Positions 37,496 through 49,647 of a DNA stretch of 64,000 nucleotides are shown here, in pieces. Position numbers and translations under genes: made by a program. Every line of letters starts with the position of its first letter. Within the stretch, counting starts at the first letter, position 1. The notes under the pieces were generated by a model. The model was not told the DNA's origin. It worked only from the letters and a program-made list of their open reading frames with translations, and did no database searches. Source of the DNA: Hyphomicrobiales bacterium (GTDB lineage: Bacteria > Pseudomonadota > Alphaproteobacteria > Rhizobiales > Beijerinckiaceae); assembly GCA_900473415.1 (NCBI GenBank), contig UCLR01000010.1:125732-189731 (forward strand). Direction: 5' to 3'.

Positions 37496-38704
37496 ATGGA
37501 CCGGCAAGACAAATACTCTGTCGACGCGGACGAAATGAGCGATTCTTCCCCCAGCCTTGCCGATCCGCAAAAGGAGGCCAACGAGCCTTCGAGCCCTGTC
37601 GCCCGCTTCGGCCCGGATACGCCGCTGCTGATGGATTGCGGCGTGGTGCTGAATCGCTGGCAGATCGCCTACCAGACCTATGGTGAGCTCAACGCCGCGA
37701 AGTCGAACGCGATCCTGGTCTGCCACGCGCTGACCGGCGACCAGTATGTGGCGAGCCGCAACCCGATCACCGGCAAGGGAGGCTGGTGGACCTCGATGAT
37801 CGGGCCGGGCAAGCCGATCGACACCGACCGCTTCTTCGTGATCTGCGCCAATGTCATCGGCGGCTGCACCGGCACGACCGGGCCGGCCTCGCTCAACCCG
37901 GAGACGCGCAAGCCCTGGGGCCTCTCCTTCCCGGTCGTGACCATTCGCGACATGGTGCGGGCGCAGGCGGCGCTGGTCGACTCGCTCGGAATCGAGACGC
38001 TGTTCTGCGTGGCCGGCGGCTCGATGGGCGGCATGCAGGTGCTGCAATGGGCGGCAAGCTATCCTACCCGTGTCTTCTCGGCGCTGCCGCTGGCGACCGG
38101 CGCCAAGCATTCGGCCCAGAACATCGCCTTCCACGAAGTCGGCCGGCAGGCGGTGATGGCCGATCCGGACTGGCGCCAGGGCCGGTATCTCGAAGAGGGC
38201 ACGCGCCCGGCCAAGGGGCTTTCGGTCGCGCGCATGGGCGCACACATCACCTATCTCTCGGAGCAGGCGCTGCACCGCAAGTTCGGCCGCAAGCTGCAGG
38301 ACCGCGAGGCGCCGACCTTCTCCTTCGACGCGGATTTCCAGGTGGAGAGCTACCTCCGCCATCAGGGCTTGAGTTTCGTCGAGCGCTTCGACGCCAATTC
38401 CTATCTCTACGTCACGCGGGCGATGGATTATTTCGACCTAGCGGACGACCATGACGGCGTGCTGGCGCGCGCCTTCACTGGGACGAAGACGCGGTTCTGC
38501 GTCGCCTCCTTCACGTCCGACTGGCTGTTCCCGACGGCGGATTCCCGCGCGATCGTGCATGCGCTCAACGCGGCCGGTGCCTCGGTCTCCTTCGTCGAGC
38601 TCGAAAGCGACAAGGGCCACGACGCCTTCCTGCTGGAAGAGCCCAATCTCTTCGCCACGACGCGCGGTTTCATCGGCGCGGCAGCGCGGGCACGGGGCAT
38701 CTGA
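37496..38704 (+). CDS. metX: Homoserine O-acyltransferase (MetX)
   Basis: About 402 residues. It acylates homoserine, the first committed step of methionine synthesis. It is an alpha/beta-hydrolase fold enzyme: [11 protein letters not shown] near the oxyanion hole, the nucleophile Ser in [14 protein letters not shown], Asp in TSDWLFP and His in DKGHDAFLL. Acetyl or succinyl specificity is not decided by these motifs. The start could be 37496 (MDRQDKY) or the Met at 37535 (MSDSSPS); I list the longer. Followed after three bases by metW. I looked for a SAM riboswitch upstream and saw none. Confidence 0.94.
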   Translation: MDRQDKYSVDADEMSDSSPSLADPQKEANEPSSPVARFGPDTPLLMDCGVVLNRWQIAYQTYGELNAAKSNAILVCHALTGDQYVASRNPITGKGGWWTSMIGPGKPIDTDRFFVICANVIGGCTGTTGPASLNPETRKPWGLSFPVVTIRDMVRAQAALVDSLGIETLFCVAGGSMGGMQVLQWAASYPTRVFSALPLATGAKHSAQNIAFHEVGRQAVMADPDWRQGRYLEEGTRPAKGLSVARMGAHITYLSEQALHRKFGRKLQDREAPTFSFDADFQVESYLRHQGLSFVERFDANSYLYVTRAMDYFDLADDHDGVLARAFTGTKTRFCVASFTSDWLFPTADSRAIVHALNAAGASVSFVELESDKGHDAFLLEEPNLFATTRGFIGAAARARGI

Positions 38705-38707
38705 GGC

Positions 38708-39331
38708 ATGGCGCTGAGCGACAACAATACCAACCGCATCGACCTGAAGCTCGTCGCCGAGATGGTGCAGCCGCATACGCGCGTGCTCGATGTCGGCTGC
38801 GGCGACGGCGCGCTGCTCGCGCTGCTGGCCGAGACCCGCGATGTCGATGCGCGCGGCATCGAGCTGTCGCGAGAGGGCGTCGCGGATTGCGTGGCGCGCG
38901 GGCTCTCGGTAATCCAGGGCGACGCCGACACCGACCTCGCCGACTATCCCGACGACTCCTTCGACTACGTCATCCTCTCCCAGACGATCCAGGCGACGCG
39001 CAATCCACGCCTCGTGCTGGAGCAGATGCTGCGCATCGGCCGGCACGCCATCGTCTCCTTCCCGAATTTCGGGCATTGGCGGATGCGCGGCCAGGTGTTC
39101 TTCCAGGGCCGGATGCCGGTGACTGACGCCCTGCCCTATTCCTGGTGGGACACGCCCAACATCCATTTCTGCACGATCCGGGATTTCGTCGCGCTCTGCG
39201 ACGTGGTCGGCGCCAAGAAGGAGCGCGCGGTCGCGCTCGACGCCGCCGGCGGCAAGGTCGGCGTCAATGCGCCCTGGTGGTTCTGGAACCTGTTCGGCGC
39301 GCAGGCGGTGTTTCTGCTGAAACGAGGCTGA
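38708..39331 (+). CDS. metW: Methionine biosynthesis protein MetW
   Basis: A 207-residue SAM-dependent methyltransferase-fold protein. VLDVGCGDGALLALLAE is the SAM-binding motif I, and LSQTIQATRNPRLVLEQMLR with SFPNFGHWRMRGQVFFQGRM are specific to MetW. MetW works with MetX in homoserine acylation in organisms with this pair. It starts three bases after metX and ends just before a bidirectional terminator shared with clpB. Confidence 0.94.
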   Translation: MALSDNNTNRIDLKLVAEMVQPHTRVLDVGCGDGALLALLAETRDVDARGIELSREGVADCVARGLSVIQGDADTDLADYPDDSFDYVILSQTIQATRNPRLVLEQMLRIGRHAIVSFPNFGHWRMRGQVFFQGRMPVTDALPYSWWDTPNIHFCTIRDFVALCDVVGAKKERAVALDAAGGKVGVNAPWWFWNLFGAQAVFLLKRG

Positions 39332-39353
39332 CCGCCACAGCCGCCGCGGAAAC

Positions 39354-39379
39354 AAAAGGGCCGCTTGCACGGCCCTTTT
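39354..39379. terminator. Bidirectional Rho-independent terminator (metW / clpB)
   Basis: AAAAGGGCCG and CGGCCCTTTT form a perfect 10-base stem with the loop CTTGCA. The A and T tails serve both strands, ending metXW on the plus strand and clpB on the minus strand. Confidence 0.9.
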
Positions 39380-39403
39380 CCTGATCAGTCAGCTCCACGG
39401 CGA

Positions 39404-42022
<2,619 letters not shown>

Positions 42023-42119
42023 TCAGATCACTCCGCCCGCAGACCTCGCCCCGAAGCGGCGCCGGCCTGCTGCCTTTCGTCAGGATAGGGCGCCCTGACG
42101 GGCCGCCCTTCGCCACCCA

Positions 42120-42147
42120 AGATAGTGTGGCATTCGCGCAACGGAAG
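42120..42147 (-). promoter_or_regulatory. Candidate heat-shock promoter of clpB
   Basis: On the minus strand, CTTCCG and CTATCT are separated by 16 bases, about 100 bases upstream of the clpB start. This loosely fits the alphaproteobacterial sigma-32 pattern (CTTG... and CTATAT-like). Only partly matching, so low confidence; clpB is normally heat-shock controlled. Confidence 0.35.
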
Positions 42148-42198
42148 GGGGCGCCGCCGCGCAATTGACCTGACGCAAAGGGCAGGCGCAGATCGGGC

Positions 42199-42513
42199 AT
42201 GGCCGGGACGCGCAGACAGCAGGCGATTCGCAAGGCGCTGAGGGCGCTGGCGCCCGGCATTCCGCTCTCGGACGCCGAGGCGGTGGTCGCGCTGGCCGAG
42301 CGCAAGCATATGAAGGACCTGCCGCCTTCCACCGCGCTCTGGCTCGCGCTGGGGTCCCATGTCCGCCATGTCCACACCGATTACGAGCGCCTGCTCGCAG
42401 AAGGCTATGACCGCGACGCCGCGCGCTTCTTCGTCGTCGAGGAGACGGATGCGGTGCTGGCCGGTTGGGGCTGCCAGCGATCCGTCAGCGAGGGCGAAGA
42501 CGAGGCGGATTGA
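42199..42513 (+). CDS. DUF2293 domain-containing protein
   Basis: A 104-residue small basic/acidic protein. LGSHVRHVHTDYERLLAEGY and ARFFVVEETDAVLAGW are the conserved features I associate with DUF2293, a family of unknown function. No signal peptide or membrane segment. It is divergent from clpB and 88 bases before the MOSC gene. Confidence 0.7.
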   Translation: MAGTRRQQAIRKALRALAPGIPLSDAEAVVALAERKHMKDLPPSTALWLALGSHVRHVHTDYERLLAEGYDRDAARFFVVEETDAVLAGWGCQRSVSEGEDEAD

Positions 42514-42601
42514 TCGAAACGGATACAAGATTTGATCTGTCAGCGCCGATTGGCAAGGCTATATGGTCGCGCCTCTCGCCTAAGCCGGAGCCGAACGGAC
42601 C

Positions 42602-43387
42602 ATGCTCATCGAAACGCTCTATCGCTATCCTGTGAAGGGCCTCTCGCCGGAACGGCTCGCGCGCGCCGAACTGCCCACGGAAGGCTATTTCCCCGGCGAC
42701 CGGCTCTTCGCCATCGAGAACGGCCCTTCGGGGTTCGATCCGGTCGAGCCGGTGCATCAGCCGAAGATCAAGTATCTGATGCTGATGCGCAACGAGTCGC
42801 TGGCGCGGCTGCGCAGCCGCTATGACGATCCGACCGGCGATCTCGTCATCGAGCAAGGCGGGCAGGAGGTTCTGCGCGCAGCCACCGGCAGCGAGAATGG
42901 ACGGGCGGAGATCACCCGCTTCTTCGAAGGCTTCATGCCCGACGCGCTGCGCGGCGTCCCCCAGCTGCTGACAGCGCCGCCAACCTATCGCTTCACTGAT
43001 TCCCGCTCGGGCTTCGTCTCGATCATCAACCTCGCCAGCGTCGCCGATCTCGAGGCGCGTCTCGGACTGCCGGTCGATCCGCTGCGCTTCCGCGGCAACC
43101 TGATGGTGAGCGATCTTCCGGCCTGGGCCGAGAACGACCTTGTCGGCCGCGACCTCTCGGGTCCGAACGGGCTCAGGCTCCATGTCATCAAGCGGATCGA
43201 GCGCTGCGCGGCGACCAATGTCGATCCAGCGACCGGCGCCCGGGATATGCAAATCCCCAAGGCCCTGATGCAGCATTACGGCCATGTCGATTGCGGCATC
43301 TATTGCCGCATCGTCGCTGGCGGCTCGCTAGGCGAAGGTGCCCGGCTGAGCGTCGCGGAGGCGCCAGCAGAACTCGGCATCGCCTGA
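42602..43387 (+). CDS. MOSC domain-containing protein
   Basis: 261 residues. The N-terminal MOSC_N beta-barrel part begins LIETLYRYPVKGLSPERLAR. The MOSC part holds IERCAATNVDPATGARD (the Cys region that binds molybdenum cofactor in this family) and FRGNLMVS. It is related to mARC and YiiM, Moco-dependent enzymes that reduce N-hydroxylated compounds. The C-terminal CGIYCRIVAGGSLGEGARL is typical. A bidirectional terminator follows. Confidence 0.9.
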   Translation: MLIETLYRYPVKGLSPERLARAELPTEGYFPGDRLFAIENGPSGFDPVEPVHQPKIKYLMLMRNESLARLRSRYDDPTGDLVIEQGGQEVLRAATGSENGRAEITRFFEGFMPDALRGVPQLLTAPPTYRFTDSRSGFVSIINLASVADLEARLGLPVDPLRFRGNLMVSDLPAWAENDLVGRDLSGPNGLRLHVIKRIERCAATNVDPATGARDMQIPKALMQHYGHVDCGIYCRIVAGGSLGEGARLSVAEAPAELGIA

Positions 43388-43417
43388 GCACGGCCGTCGA
43401 AGAGACGCGCTCAAAGA

Positions 43418-43441
43418 AAAAGGGCCCTTGCGGGCCCTTTT
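43418..43441. terminator. Bidirectional Rho-independent terminator
   Basis: AAAAGGGCCC and GGGCCCTTTT are perfect 10-base arms around TTGC. A and T runs on the two sides let it end both the MOSC gene (plus) and the DUF4167 gene (minus). Confidence 0.9.
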
Positions 43442-43465
43442 CAATTCGAAGCAACCGGAGGCCGC

Positions 43466-44440
43466 TTACTCGGCCGAACCATCCGTGTCGGAACCGAGCG
43501 CGTCCATGACCTCACGCGGCGAACGGCGGCGGCGGGTGCGCTTCGGCGCGGCTTCCGCAGCCTCTGCGGCGGGCTCCGCCGGAGCGGCTTCCACCGGCTC
43601 CGCCGGAGCGGCGACCCGCACCGGGTTGGTCAGGAAGGACGGCAGCGCCGCGGCGACCTCATCACCGGCATCGACGTCCTGACGGCGCGGGCGACGCTCG
43701 CGCTGCGGACGCTCGGCACGCTCCGGACGGCGCTCGGCCTCGGGCTGATCGACAGCCGTTTCCACCTGCGGCTCGGCGCCGACCGGGATGTCGGAACGCG
43801 GCGCGTCGGGACGCGGGGCGTAGCCCCCCGGAACGCCCTGACCGCCTTCGACATTGCGATCAAAGCGGCGCTCGCCGCGATCCTGCCGGTCGAAACGGCG
43901 ATCGTTGTTGCGGTCGTTGTTGAAGCGCTCGCGGCGGTTCTGACGGTCGAAGCGTTGACCGCCGCCCTGCTGCTGACCCTCGCCGGCCTCGCCTTCGACA
44001 CGCTGGCCGCCATGACCGTTGTAGCCGCCATGGCCGTTGGCGCCGCGCTCGGGCTGCGGACCGGTGCCGGGCTGGAAGGGCTGGCCCTCCTCGTCGCCGT
44101 CTTCCTCGCCCTCATCGGCGTCCTCGACGAAGGCGCGATTCGGCGGGAAGGAGTGGCCGAACTGCTGAGCCATCTGCTCCTGAGCGGCGAGCAGGATGCG
44201 GTAATAGTGCTCCGCGTGCTGGAAATAGCTCTCCGCGGCAACGGTGTCGCCGGAAGACTGGGCGTCGCGCGCCAGCTGCAGATATTTCTCGGCGATATGC
44301 TGCGCGGTGCCACGGACCTTTACGTCCGGCCCATTGGATTCGTAGCTACGCTGCAGCGGATTTGGAGATTTGCGATTGCCGTTATTATTGCCGTTATTAT
44401 TGTTACGGCCGCGCATACGCCGGTTCTGACCTGGTCTCAT
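43466..44440 (-). CDS. DUF4167 domain-containing protein
   Basis: 324 residues, highly charged. The N-terminus is Arg/Asn-rich (MRPGQNRRMRGRNNNNGNNN). The DUF4167 domain (about 35-95) has VRGTAQHIAEKYLQLARDAQ and AAESYFQHAEHYYRILLAAQ. A long disordered tail rich in Gln, Arg, Gly and Glu leads to an Ala/Glu/Pro segment and the basic KRTRRRRSPREVM. It is a common alphaproteobacterial protein of unknown function, possibly RNA-binding by composition. Confidence 0.9.
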   Translation of the reverse strand: MRPGQNRRMRGRNNNNGNNNGNRKSPNPLQRSYESNGPDVKVRGTAQHIAEKYLQLARDAQSSGDTVAAESYFQHAEHYYRILLAAQEQMAQQFGHSFPPNRAFVEDADEGEEDGDEEGQPFQPGTGPQPERGANGHGGYNGHGGQRVEGEAGEGQQQGGGQRFDRQNRRERFNNDRNNDRRFDRQDRGERRFDRNVEGGQGVPGGYAPRPDAPRSDIPVGAEPQVETAVDQPEAERRPERAERPQRERRPRRQDVDAGDEVAAALPSFLTNPVRVAAPAEPVEAAPAEPAAEAAEAAPKRTRRRRSPREVMDALGSDTDGSAE

Positions 44441-44842
44441 TCGCGTGTGTCTCGCGCTTCTGTGCTCAAGGCAACCGTGCTGTCATCATGCGCGTTGCGA
44501 AGCACAGCGGGTTGCGACGCTGTGTCGGCCTGAGTTGACCTGAAGGGGCGATGCGCCGTTCCTGGTCTTCACGCGCTCATTATCCAAAAGGGGCTCCAAC
44601 CCCACGGGGATTCCATCCCGATCGAGCCAAATCGGCGCCGCGGCGCCTTCGGGGTTCCATCCGGCTTGTCAGCTGCGCCGCTCCAGGAGCATGCCTGCGA
44701 ACAAACGCTGATCTCGAGCAAATCCTGTTCGATCGGGAACTGCCCGAAAGCTTGGCTCTGACGCCACCAGCTTCGGCTGGAATGCTGCATAGCTGCTTTT
44801 GGCCACTTCTCCAAGCGAAATCGACCAAAAGCCTGTGCATGA
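44441..44842. other. 402-base stretch without a convincing gene
   Basis: This gap lies downstream of prmC and upstream of DUF4167 (both minus strand). It presumably holds the DUF4167 promoter. An inverted repeat GCTTTTGG / CCAAAAGC (44795-44802, 44825-44832, 22-base loop) lies just past the prmC stop. Open frames here on both strands have no ribosome site, no recognisable motifs and skewed composition, so I do not call them. Confidence 0.6.
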
Positions 44843-45664
44843 TCACCCGGGTGCGAAAATCAGCGCCCGTTCATGCCCACCCAAATCGTTGCGACTGCCG
44901 CGGAATTCAAGGCCCCCGGTCTGCATCAGCGCGACGACATCCGGCCCCTGCCCTGCCCCTATCTCGAAGACGATGAGCCCTCCATCTGCGAGCAGGGCGG
45001 GAAGGGCCCGGGCGAAGATGCGATAAGGTGCCAGCCCATCAGCGCCGCCGTCGAGCGCCAGAATCGGATCGTGCTCGCGCACCTCGACGGACAGGCCCGG
45101 GATCTCGCCCGAGGGAATATAGGGCGGATTCGAGACGATCAGATCGAAGCGCCCCGACAGCCCCTCGGTCCAACTCCCCTGCCGAAACGTCGCCCGTTCA
45201 GCCACCCCGTTCAGCTCCGCATTCCCGGCGGCCGTGCGGCAAGCCTCCTCCGACAGGTCGATGCCGAGGCCGCTCGCGCGAGGCAATTCGCTCAACAGTG
45301 CGATCAGCAGGCAGCCGGTGCCGGTGCCGAGATCGAGGAGGGACAGCGGCTCGTCGCGCCGGCCCTTCAACTCGGCCAGCGCCGCCTCGACGATCGTCTC
45401 GCTATCGGGGCGCGGCTCCAGCGTGGCGGGCGAGAGCCGAAAGCGCAGACTCCAGAACTCGCGCTCACCGAGGATGCGCCAGACCGGCTCACCCGCCAGA
45501 CGGCGCGCAGCGAAGCCGCTCAGCCGCACCAGCGCCTCGGCCGGCAAGAGCATATCCGGAGCGGGATTTTCCGTTGCGAGACTGCCCTCGATCAGCAGGC
45601 GCGCGTCCAGCCCAGCCGTTTCGCTGCCCGCTCGTATCAGCTTCTGCGCAAGCAGACGCCGCAC
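44843..45664 (-). CDS. prmC: Peptide chain release factor N5-glutamine methyltransferase
   Basis: About 273 residues. It methylates the Gln of the GGQ motif of release factors. The SAM motif is SLLDLGTGTGCLLIALLSEL (about residues 105-124) and the catalytic NPPY is in IVSNPPYIPSGEI. The start is unclear: no ATG lies near the expected N-terminus. I list the GTG at 45664, but the conserved PSVRE just before it suggests a start a few codons earlier, at a non-ATG codon near 45697. It follows prfA and a small exported-protein gene on the same strand. Confidence 0.9.
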   Translation of the reverse strand: MRRLLAQKLIRAGSETAGLDARLLIEGSLATENPAPDMLLPAEALVRLSGFAARRLAGEPVWRILGEREFWSLRFRLSPATLEPRPDSETIVEAALAELKGRRDEPLSLLDLGTGTGCLLIALLSELPRASGLGIDLSEEACRTAAGNAELNGVAERATFRQGSWTEGLSGRFDLIVSNPPYIPSGEIPGLSVEVREHDPILALDGGADGLAPYRIFARALPALLADGGLIVFEIGAGQGPDVVALMQTGGLEFRGSRNDLGGHERALIFAPG

Positions 45665-45750
45665 CTCCCTGACGGAGGGTGCGGCGCCATCTACCAGCCA
45701 ATCAATTCCCGATTCGGGGCCGGAGGCGGCCGGCCCCGGGATGGAAGCGA

Positions 45751-46002
45751 TCAGCTGTTCCCGCCCATCTTCTGCGTGATGCAGAGCTTCATCTTGGTGT
45801 TGATCGAGGCCTTGCTCTCGCGCGCTCCCTTCATTTCCATCTGGCAGGCCTTGCGCGCCTGAGACTGGGTCATGGCGCCCTGCAGGGCCGCCGGCTGGCC
45901 GGATGTGATCTTGCGGAAGGTGCGTTCCTGCGCCTGCGCCGCGCCCACTACCGCGAACGCCATCAGACCTGTCATCGCGACTGCGGAAACCAACTTGATC
46001 AT
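45751..46002 (-). CDS. Small exported protein with two cysteines
   Basis: 83 residues from the Met at 46002. Signal peptide MIKLVSAVAMTGLMAFAVVG, cleavage after AQAQ, then a basic helical mature part with two cysteines (RKACQMEM and KLCITQKM) and many Met and Lys. I recognise no family. It sits between prfA and prmC on the same strand, 63 bases after prfA and about 55-85 bases before prmC. An in-frame Met at 46041 is less likely because it spoils the signal peptide. Confidence 0.65.
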   Translation of the reverse strand: MIKLVSAVAMTGLMAFAVVGAAQAQERTFRKITSGQPAALQGAMTQSQARKACQMEMKGARESKASINTKMKLCITQKMGGNS

Positions 46003-46065
46003 GGGACGAAACCCCCTCTCCTGGTGTCGATACGTCAACAACGCCGGGAGGGCTTTTTGGTTTCA

Positions 46066-47151
46066 TCACGACATGCCTTCGGCGGCCAGGAGCTTCGCCT
46101 GGTGCTCGGCCGTCAGGGCATCGACCACGTCGTCGAGGACGAGCCCCTGCATCATCTCGTCGAGCTTGTAGAGCGTCAGGTTGATGCGGTGGTCGGTGAT
46201 GCGCCCCTGCGGGAAGTTGTAGGTGCGGATGCGCTCCGATCGATCGCCGGAGCCGACCTGCGCGCGCCGGTCCGCCGACCGCTCGGCGTCGATCCGCATG
46301 CGCTCCATGTCGAAGAGCTTTGCGCGCAGCAGCTCATAGGCGCGAGCCTTGTTCTTGTGCTGCGAACGCTCATCCTGCACCAGCACCACCGTATTGGTCG
46401 GGATATGGGTGAGGCGCACGGCCGATTCCGTCTTGTTGACGTGCTGACCACCGGCGCCGCCGGAGCGCAGCGTGTCGATGCGGATGTCAGCGTCGTTCAG
46501 CGCGATGTCGACCTCGCTCGCCAGCGGCAGGGTCGCGACCGTCGCGGCCGAGGTGTGGATGCGGCCCGACGCCTCCGTATCCGGCACACGCTGGACGCGG
46601 TGGACACCGGACTCGAACTTCAGCCGCGCATAGACGCCACGACCGTTGATCTCGGCGATGACCTCCTTGAAGCCGCCGACAGAGCCCTCGCTCTCGGAGA
46701 GGATGTCGACGCTCCAGCCCTTCTGGGCGGCGTAGCGCTGATACATGCGCAGCAGGTCGCCGGCGAAGAGCGAGGCCTCGTCGCCGCCCGTGCCGGCGCG
46801 AATTTCCAAGATGACGCCACGTTCGTCGGCCGCGTCCTTCGGCAAGAGCGCGATCAGAATCTCGCGGGCGCGGGCTTCGATCTCGGCGCGGGCGGCGTCG
46901 CGCTCCTCATAGGCGAGGTCGCGGAACGCGGCGTCGGTCGCGGGATCGTCGATCAGCGTCTCGGCCTCTTCCAGCGAGGCCTGCGCTTTGTGCCAGGCGT
47001 CGATCGCGGCGACGACGGGATCGAGCTCGGCCAATTCCTTGGCGAGCTCGACGGTGCGCGCCGCCTCGGTCGCCTGGTTGATCTCCGCCATCGCGGCGGC
47101 ATGGCGCGCCACGATGCCGTCGAGACGATCCTGGGGAAGCTGAAGGGACAT
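46066..47151 (-). CDS. prfA: Peptide chain release factor 1
   Basis: 361 residues. It reads UAA and UAG stop codons and releases the peptide. The GGQ motif is in [18 protein letters not shown] and the stop-recognition PxT region is in [20 protein letters not shown]. Domain order and length are normal. It is 53 bases downstream of ptsP. It is followed by a small exported protein and prmC, which methylates this factor's GGQ glutamine. Confidence 0.96.
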   Translation of the reverse strand: MSLQLPQDRLDGIVARHAAAMAEINQATEAARTVELAKELAELDPVVAAIDAWHKAQASLEEAETLIDDPATDAAFRDLAYEERDAARAEIEARAREILIALLPKDAADERGVILEIRAGTGGDEASLFAGDLLRMYQRYAAQKGWSVDILSESEGSVGGFKEVIAEINGRGVYARLKFESGVHRVQRVPDTEASGRIHTSAATVATLPLASEVDIALNDADIRIDTLRSGGAGGQHVNKTESAVRLTHIPTNTVVLVQDERSQHKNKARAYELLRAKLFDMERMRIDAERSADRRAQVGSGDRSERIRTYNFPQGRITDHRINLTLYKLDEMMQGLVLDDVVDALTAEHQAKLLAAEGMS

Positions 47152-47204
47152 GATGGAACTCTTGAAGCGAAAAAGACTCAGGTCGGGACGCGAGGACAGC
47201 CTCG

Positions 47205-49472
47205 CTAGACCGGGACCTTGAATTCGGCCGCGAATGCGGCGAGTTGCGGGCGCAGCGAGGCAGCGCCTTCTGGCGTGGCCAGCATCCAGTCCATGCGCTC
47301 GGAGAGCTTGCGCACATCGAGCGCACGCAGCATCGCCTTGACTGGGCCGATCGAGGCCGCGGACATCGAGAAGCCGCGATAGCCCAGCCCGATCAGGGCC
47401 ATGGTCTCCAGCGGCCTGCCGCCCATCTCACCGCAGACGGTGACGGGACAGCCGGTTTCCGATGCGGCCTCGACGATGCGGCGCAGCGCCCTCAGCGCGC
47501 CGACGCCGAGCGGATCGAAACGATCCGCCACGCGCTTGTTCTCACGGTCGGCGGCAAAGAGGAACTGCATCAGGTCGTTGGTGCCGATCGACAGGAAATC
47601 CGCCTCGCGCGTGATCTCCTGCAGCTCGAACAGCAGCGAGGGCACCTCAACCATGACGCCGACCTTGAGCAGGCGCGGCGGCTCGACGCCCTGCTTCTGC
47701 AGCATCGCCTGCTCGCGGCGGATGATCACGCGGGCGCGGCGGAACTCGTCCGTTGTCGCGACCATGGGCAACATGATCCTGAGATCACGGCCGGCGCTGG
47801 CCCGCAGCAGCGCGCGCACCTGCGCCCGCAGAAGCCGCGGCTTGTCGAGGCCGATGCGGATCGCGCGCCAGCCCAGCGCCGGGTTCTCCTCCTCCACGCC
47901 CTCCATATAGGGCAGCACCTTGTCGCCGCCGATGTCGAGCGTGCGGAAGGTCACCGGCCGCTCTTCGGCGGCGTTCAGCACGGCCAAATAGAGGGCCTGC
48001 TGCTCGGCGGTGGTCGGCATGTGCTGCGCCACCATGAACTGCAGTTCGGTGCGGAAGAGCCCGATGCCGGAAGCGGCCGTCGCGTCGAGATTGGGCATGT
48101 CAACGATCAGGCCAGCATTGATCTGCAGGGTGATCTCAGTGCCGTCCTTGGTGACGGCGGGCAGTTCCTTGAGCTTCTCGTATTGCTTCTGCTTGCGGGC
48201 GCGCAGGCGCGCCTTGTCCTTGTAGGCGTTCTCGACGTCCGGCTGCGGGCGGATCTGCACCTCGCCGGCCTGGCCGTCGACGATGATGGCGTCCCCCGCC
48301 TGCACCAGCGCTGTCGCATTGGCGACCTCGCCCACGGCCGGGATGCCGAGCGCGCGGGCCACGATGGCGATATGGCTGGTCGGGCCGCCCTCCTCCAGCA
48401 CGAGGCCGCGCAACCGGGCGCGATCATAGTCCAGCAGCGCGGCGGGGCCCATCGAGCGGGCGACGACGATGGCGTTCTCCGGCAGCTTCTCGCGCGGCAC
48501 GCCGTTGGCCTTGCCGACCAGCGTGCGCAGCAGCCGGTTGGCGAGATCGTCGAGGTCGTGCAGCCGCTCGCGCAGATAAGGGTCGGTCTGCCGCAGCATC
48601 TTGGCGCGGGTGTCGGACTGCACGCGCTCGACCGCGGCCTCCGCGGTGAGACCCGTCAGCACGACCTCGCGCATGCGGCGCAGCCAGCCCTGATCATGGG
48701 CGAACATGCGGAAGGTCTCGAGCACGTCGCGATGCTCGCCGGTATGGGCGACATCACCGCGTTCGACGAGTTCGTCGATCGAGGCGCGCATCTCGCCGAT
48801 CGCCGCTTCGAGGCGGCCGACCTCGGCCACCGGGTTTTCTGCGATCAGGTTGGAAATGGCGACGCGCGGCTCGTGCAGCACCGCATAGCCGAGGCCGACG
48901 CCGTCCGACAGCGAGACACCGCCGCCGTGGATGGGCCGGTCGAGGCCGATGGATGCGCCGGGCGCCGCGAGCGACTTCAGACCGCCCGCAGCGATCATCT
49001 CCGCCATCAGCATGGCGGTGGTCTGAAGGGTCTCGGTCTCCTCCTCGGAATAAATCCGCGAGGCCCGGTTCTGGATGACGAGCACGCCCATCACCGCGCC
49101 GCCACGCAGGATCGGCACGCCGAGGAAGGAGCGGTAGACCTCTTCGCCCGTCTCCGGGCGGTAGGAGAAGGAGGGGTGCGCCTGCGCGTCCGACAGCGCG
49201 AGCGGCTCGGCCTCGCTGGCGATCAGGCCGACGAGGCCCTCGCCGGCGCGCATGGTCGTCAGGTGGACCGCTTCGCGGTTGAGGCCTTCGGTGGCGTAGA
49301 GTTCGAGCGAGCCGTCCTCACGCAGGACGTAGACCGAGCAGACCTCCGCGACGAGATTGCCGGCGATCAATACGACGAGACGGTCGAGGCGCTCCTGCGG
49401 GCTGATCGATGCCGCCATGACCTCGCGGAGGCGGCGCAGCAGAACGCCCGGTCCTCCGAGAGCGCCTCGCAT
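47205..49472 (-). CDS. ptsP: Phosphoenolpyruvate-protein phosphotransferase, nitrogen PTS (EI-Ntr)
   Basis: 755 residues. An N-terminal GAF domain (about 15-160) is followed by the enzyme I module. The phosphorylated His is in [19 protein letters not shown], and the C-terminal PEP-binding barrel has [18 protein letters not shown] and the catalytic Cys of [13 protein letters not shown]. It starts the PTS-Ntr phosphate chain that links nitrogen/carbon state to potassium and storage-polymer control. In many alphaproteobacteria lysC lies upstream of ptsP; here otsA takes that place. Confidence 0.95.
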   Translation of the reverse strand: MRGALGGPGVLLRRLREVMAASISPQERLDRLVVLIAGNLVAEVCSVYVLREDGSLELYATEGLNREAVHLTTMRAGEGLVGLIASEAEPLALSDAQAHPSFSYRPETGEEVYRSFLGVPILRGGAVMGVLVIQNRASRIYSEEETETLQTTAMLMAEMIAAGGLKSLAAPGASIGLDRPIHGGGVSLSDGVGLGYAVLHEPRVAISNLIAENPVAEVGRLEAAIGEMRASIDELVERGDVAHTGEHRDVLETFRMFAHDQGWLRRMREVVLTGLTAEAAVERVQSDTRAKMLRQTDPYLRERLHDLDDLANRLLRTLVGKANGVPREKLPENAIVVARSMGPAALLDYDRARLRGLVLEEGGPTSHIAIVARALGIPAVGEVANATALVQAGDAIIVDGQAGEVQIRPQPDVENAYKDKARLRARKQKQYEKLKELPAVTKDGTEITLQINAGLIVDMPNLDATAASGIGLFRTELQFMVAQHMPTTAEQQALYLAVLNAAEERPVTFRTLDIGGDKVLPYMEGVEEENPALGWRAIRIGLDKPRLLRAQVRALLRASAGRDLRIMLPMVATTDEFRRARVIIRREQAMLQKQGVEPPRLLKVGVMVEVPSLLFELQEITREADFLSIGTNDLMQFLFAADRENKRVADRFDPLGVGALRALRRIVEAASETGCPVTVCGEMGGRPLETMALIGLGYRGFSMSAASIGPVKAMLRALDVRKLSERMDWMLATPEGAASLRPQLAAFAAEFKVPV

Positions 49473-49647
49473 CGATCTCAGCCCTCCGCCGCCTCCTCAG
49501 CCATCGACGATGCGATGCCTGTCCGGACCTGAGTCGCCCACCCCGGCCTGCTGCCTTCTAGCGACCAAAGACCTTATTCCGCAAGGGCCGCGAGCGGAGC
49601 TGGCACCTTCTCCCGCGATTTGACGGCTCCCTCACGGAAAGGAAGCC

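Noticed and set aside
44551..44976. Open frame of 141 codons between DUF4167 and prmC
   Set aside because: No ribosome site, no motif, and it runs into prmC on the opposite strand.
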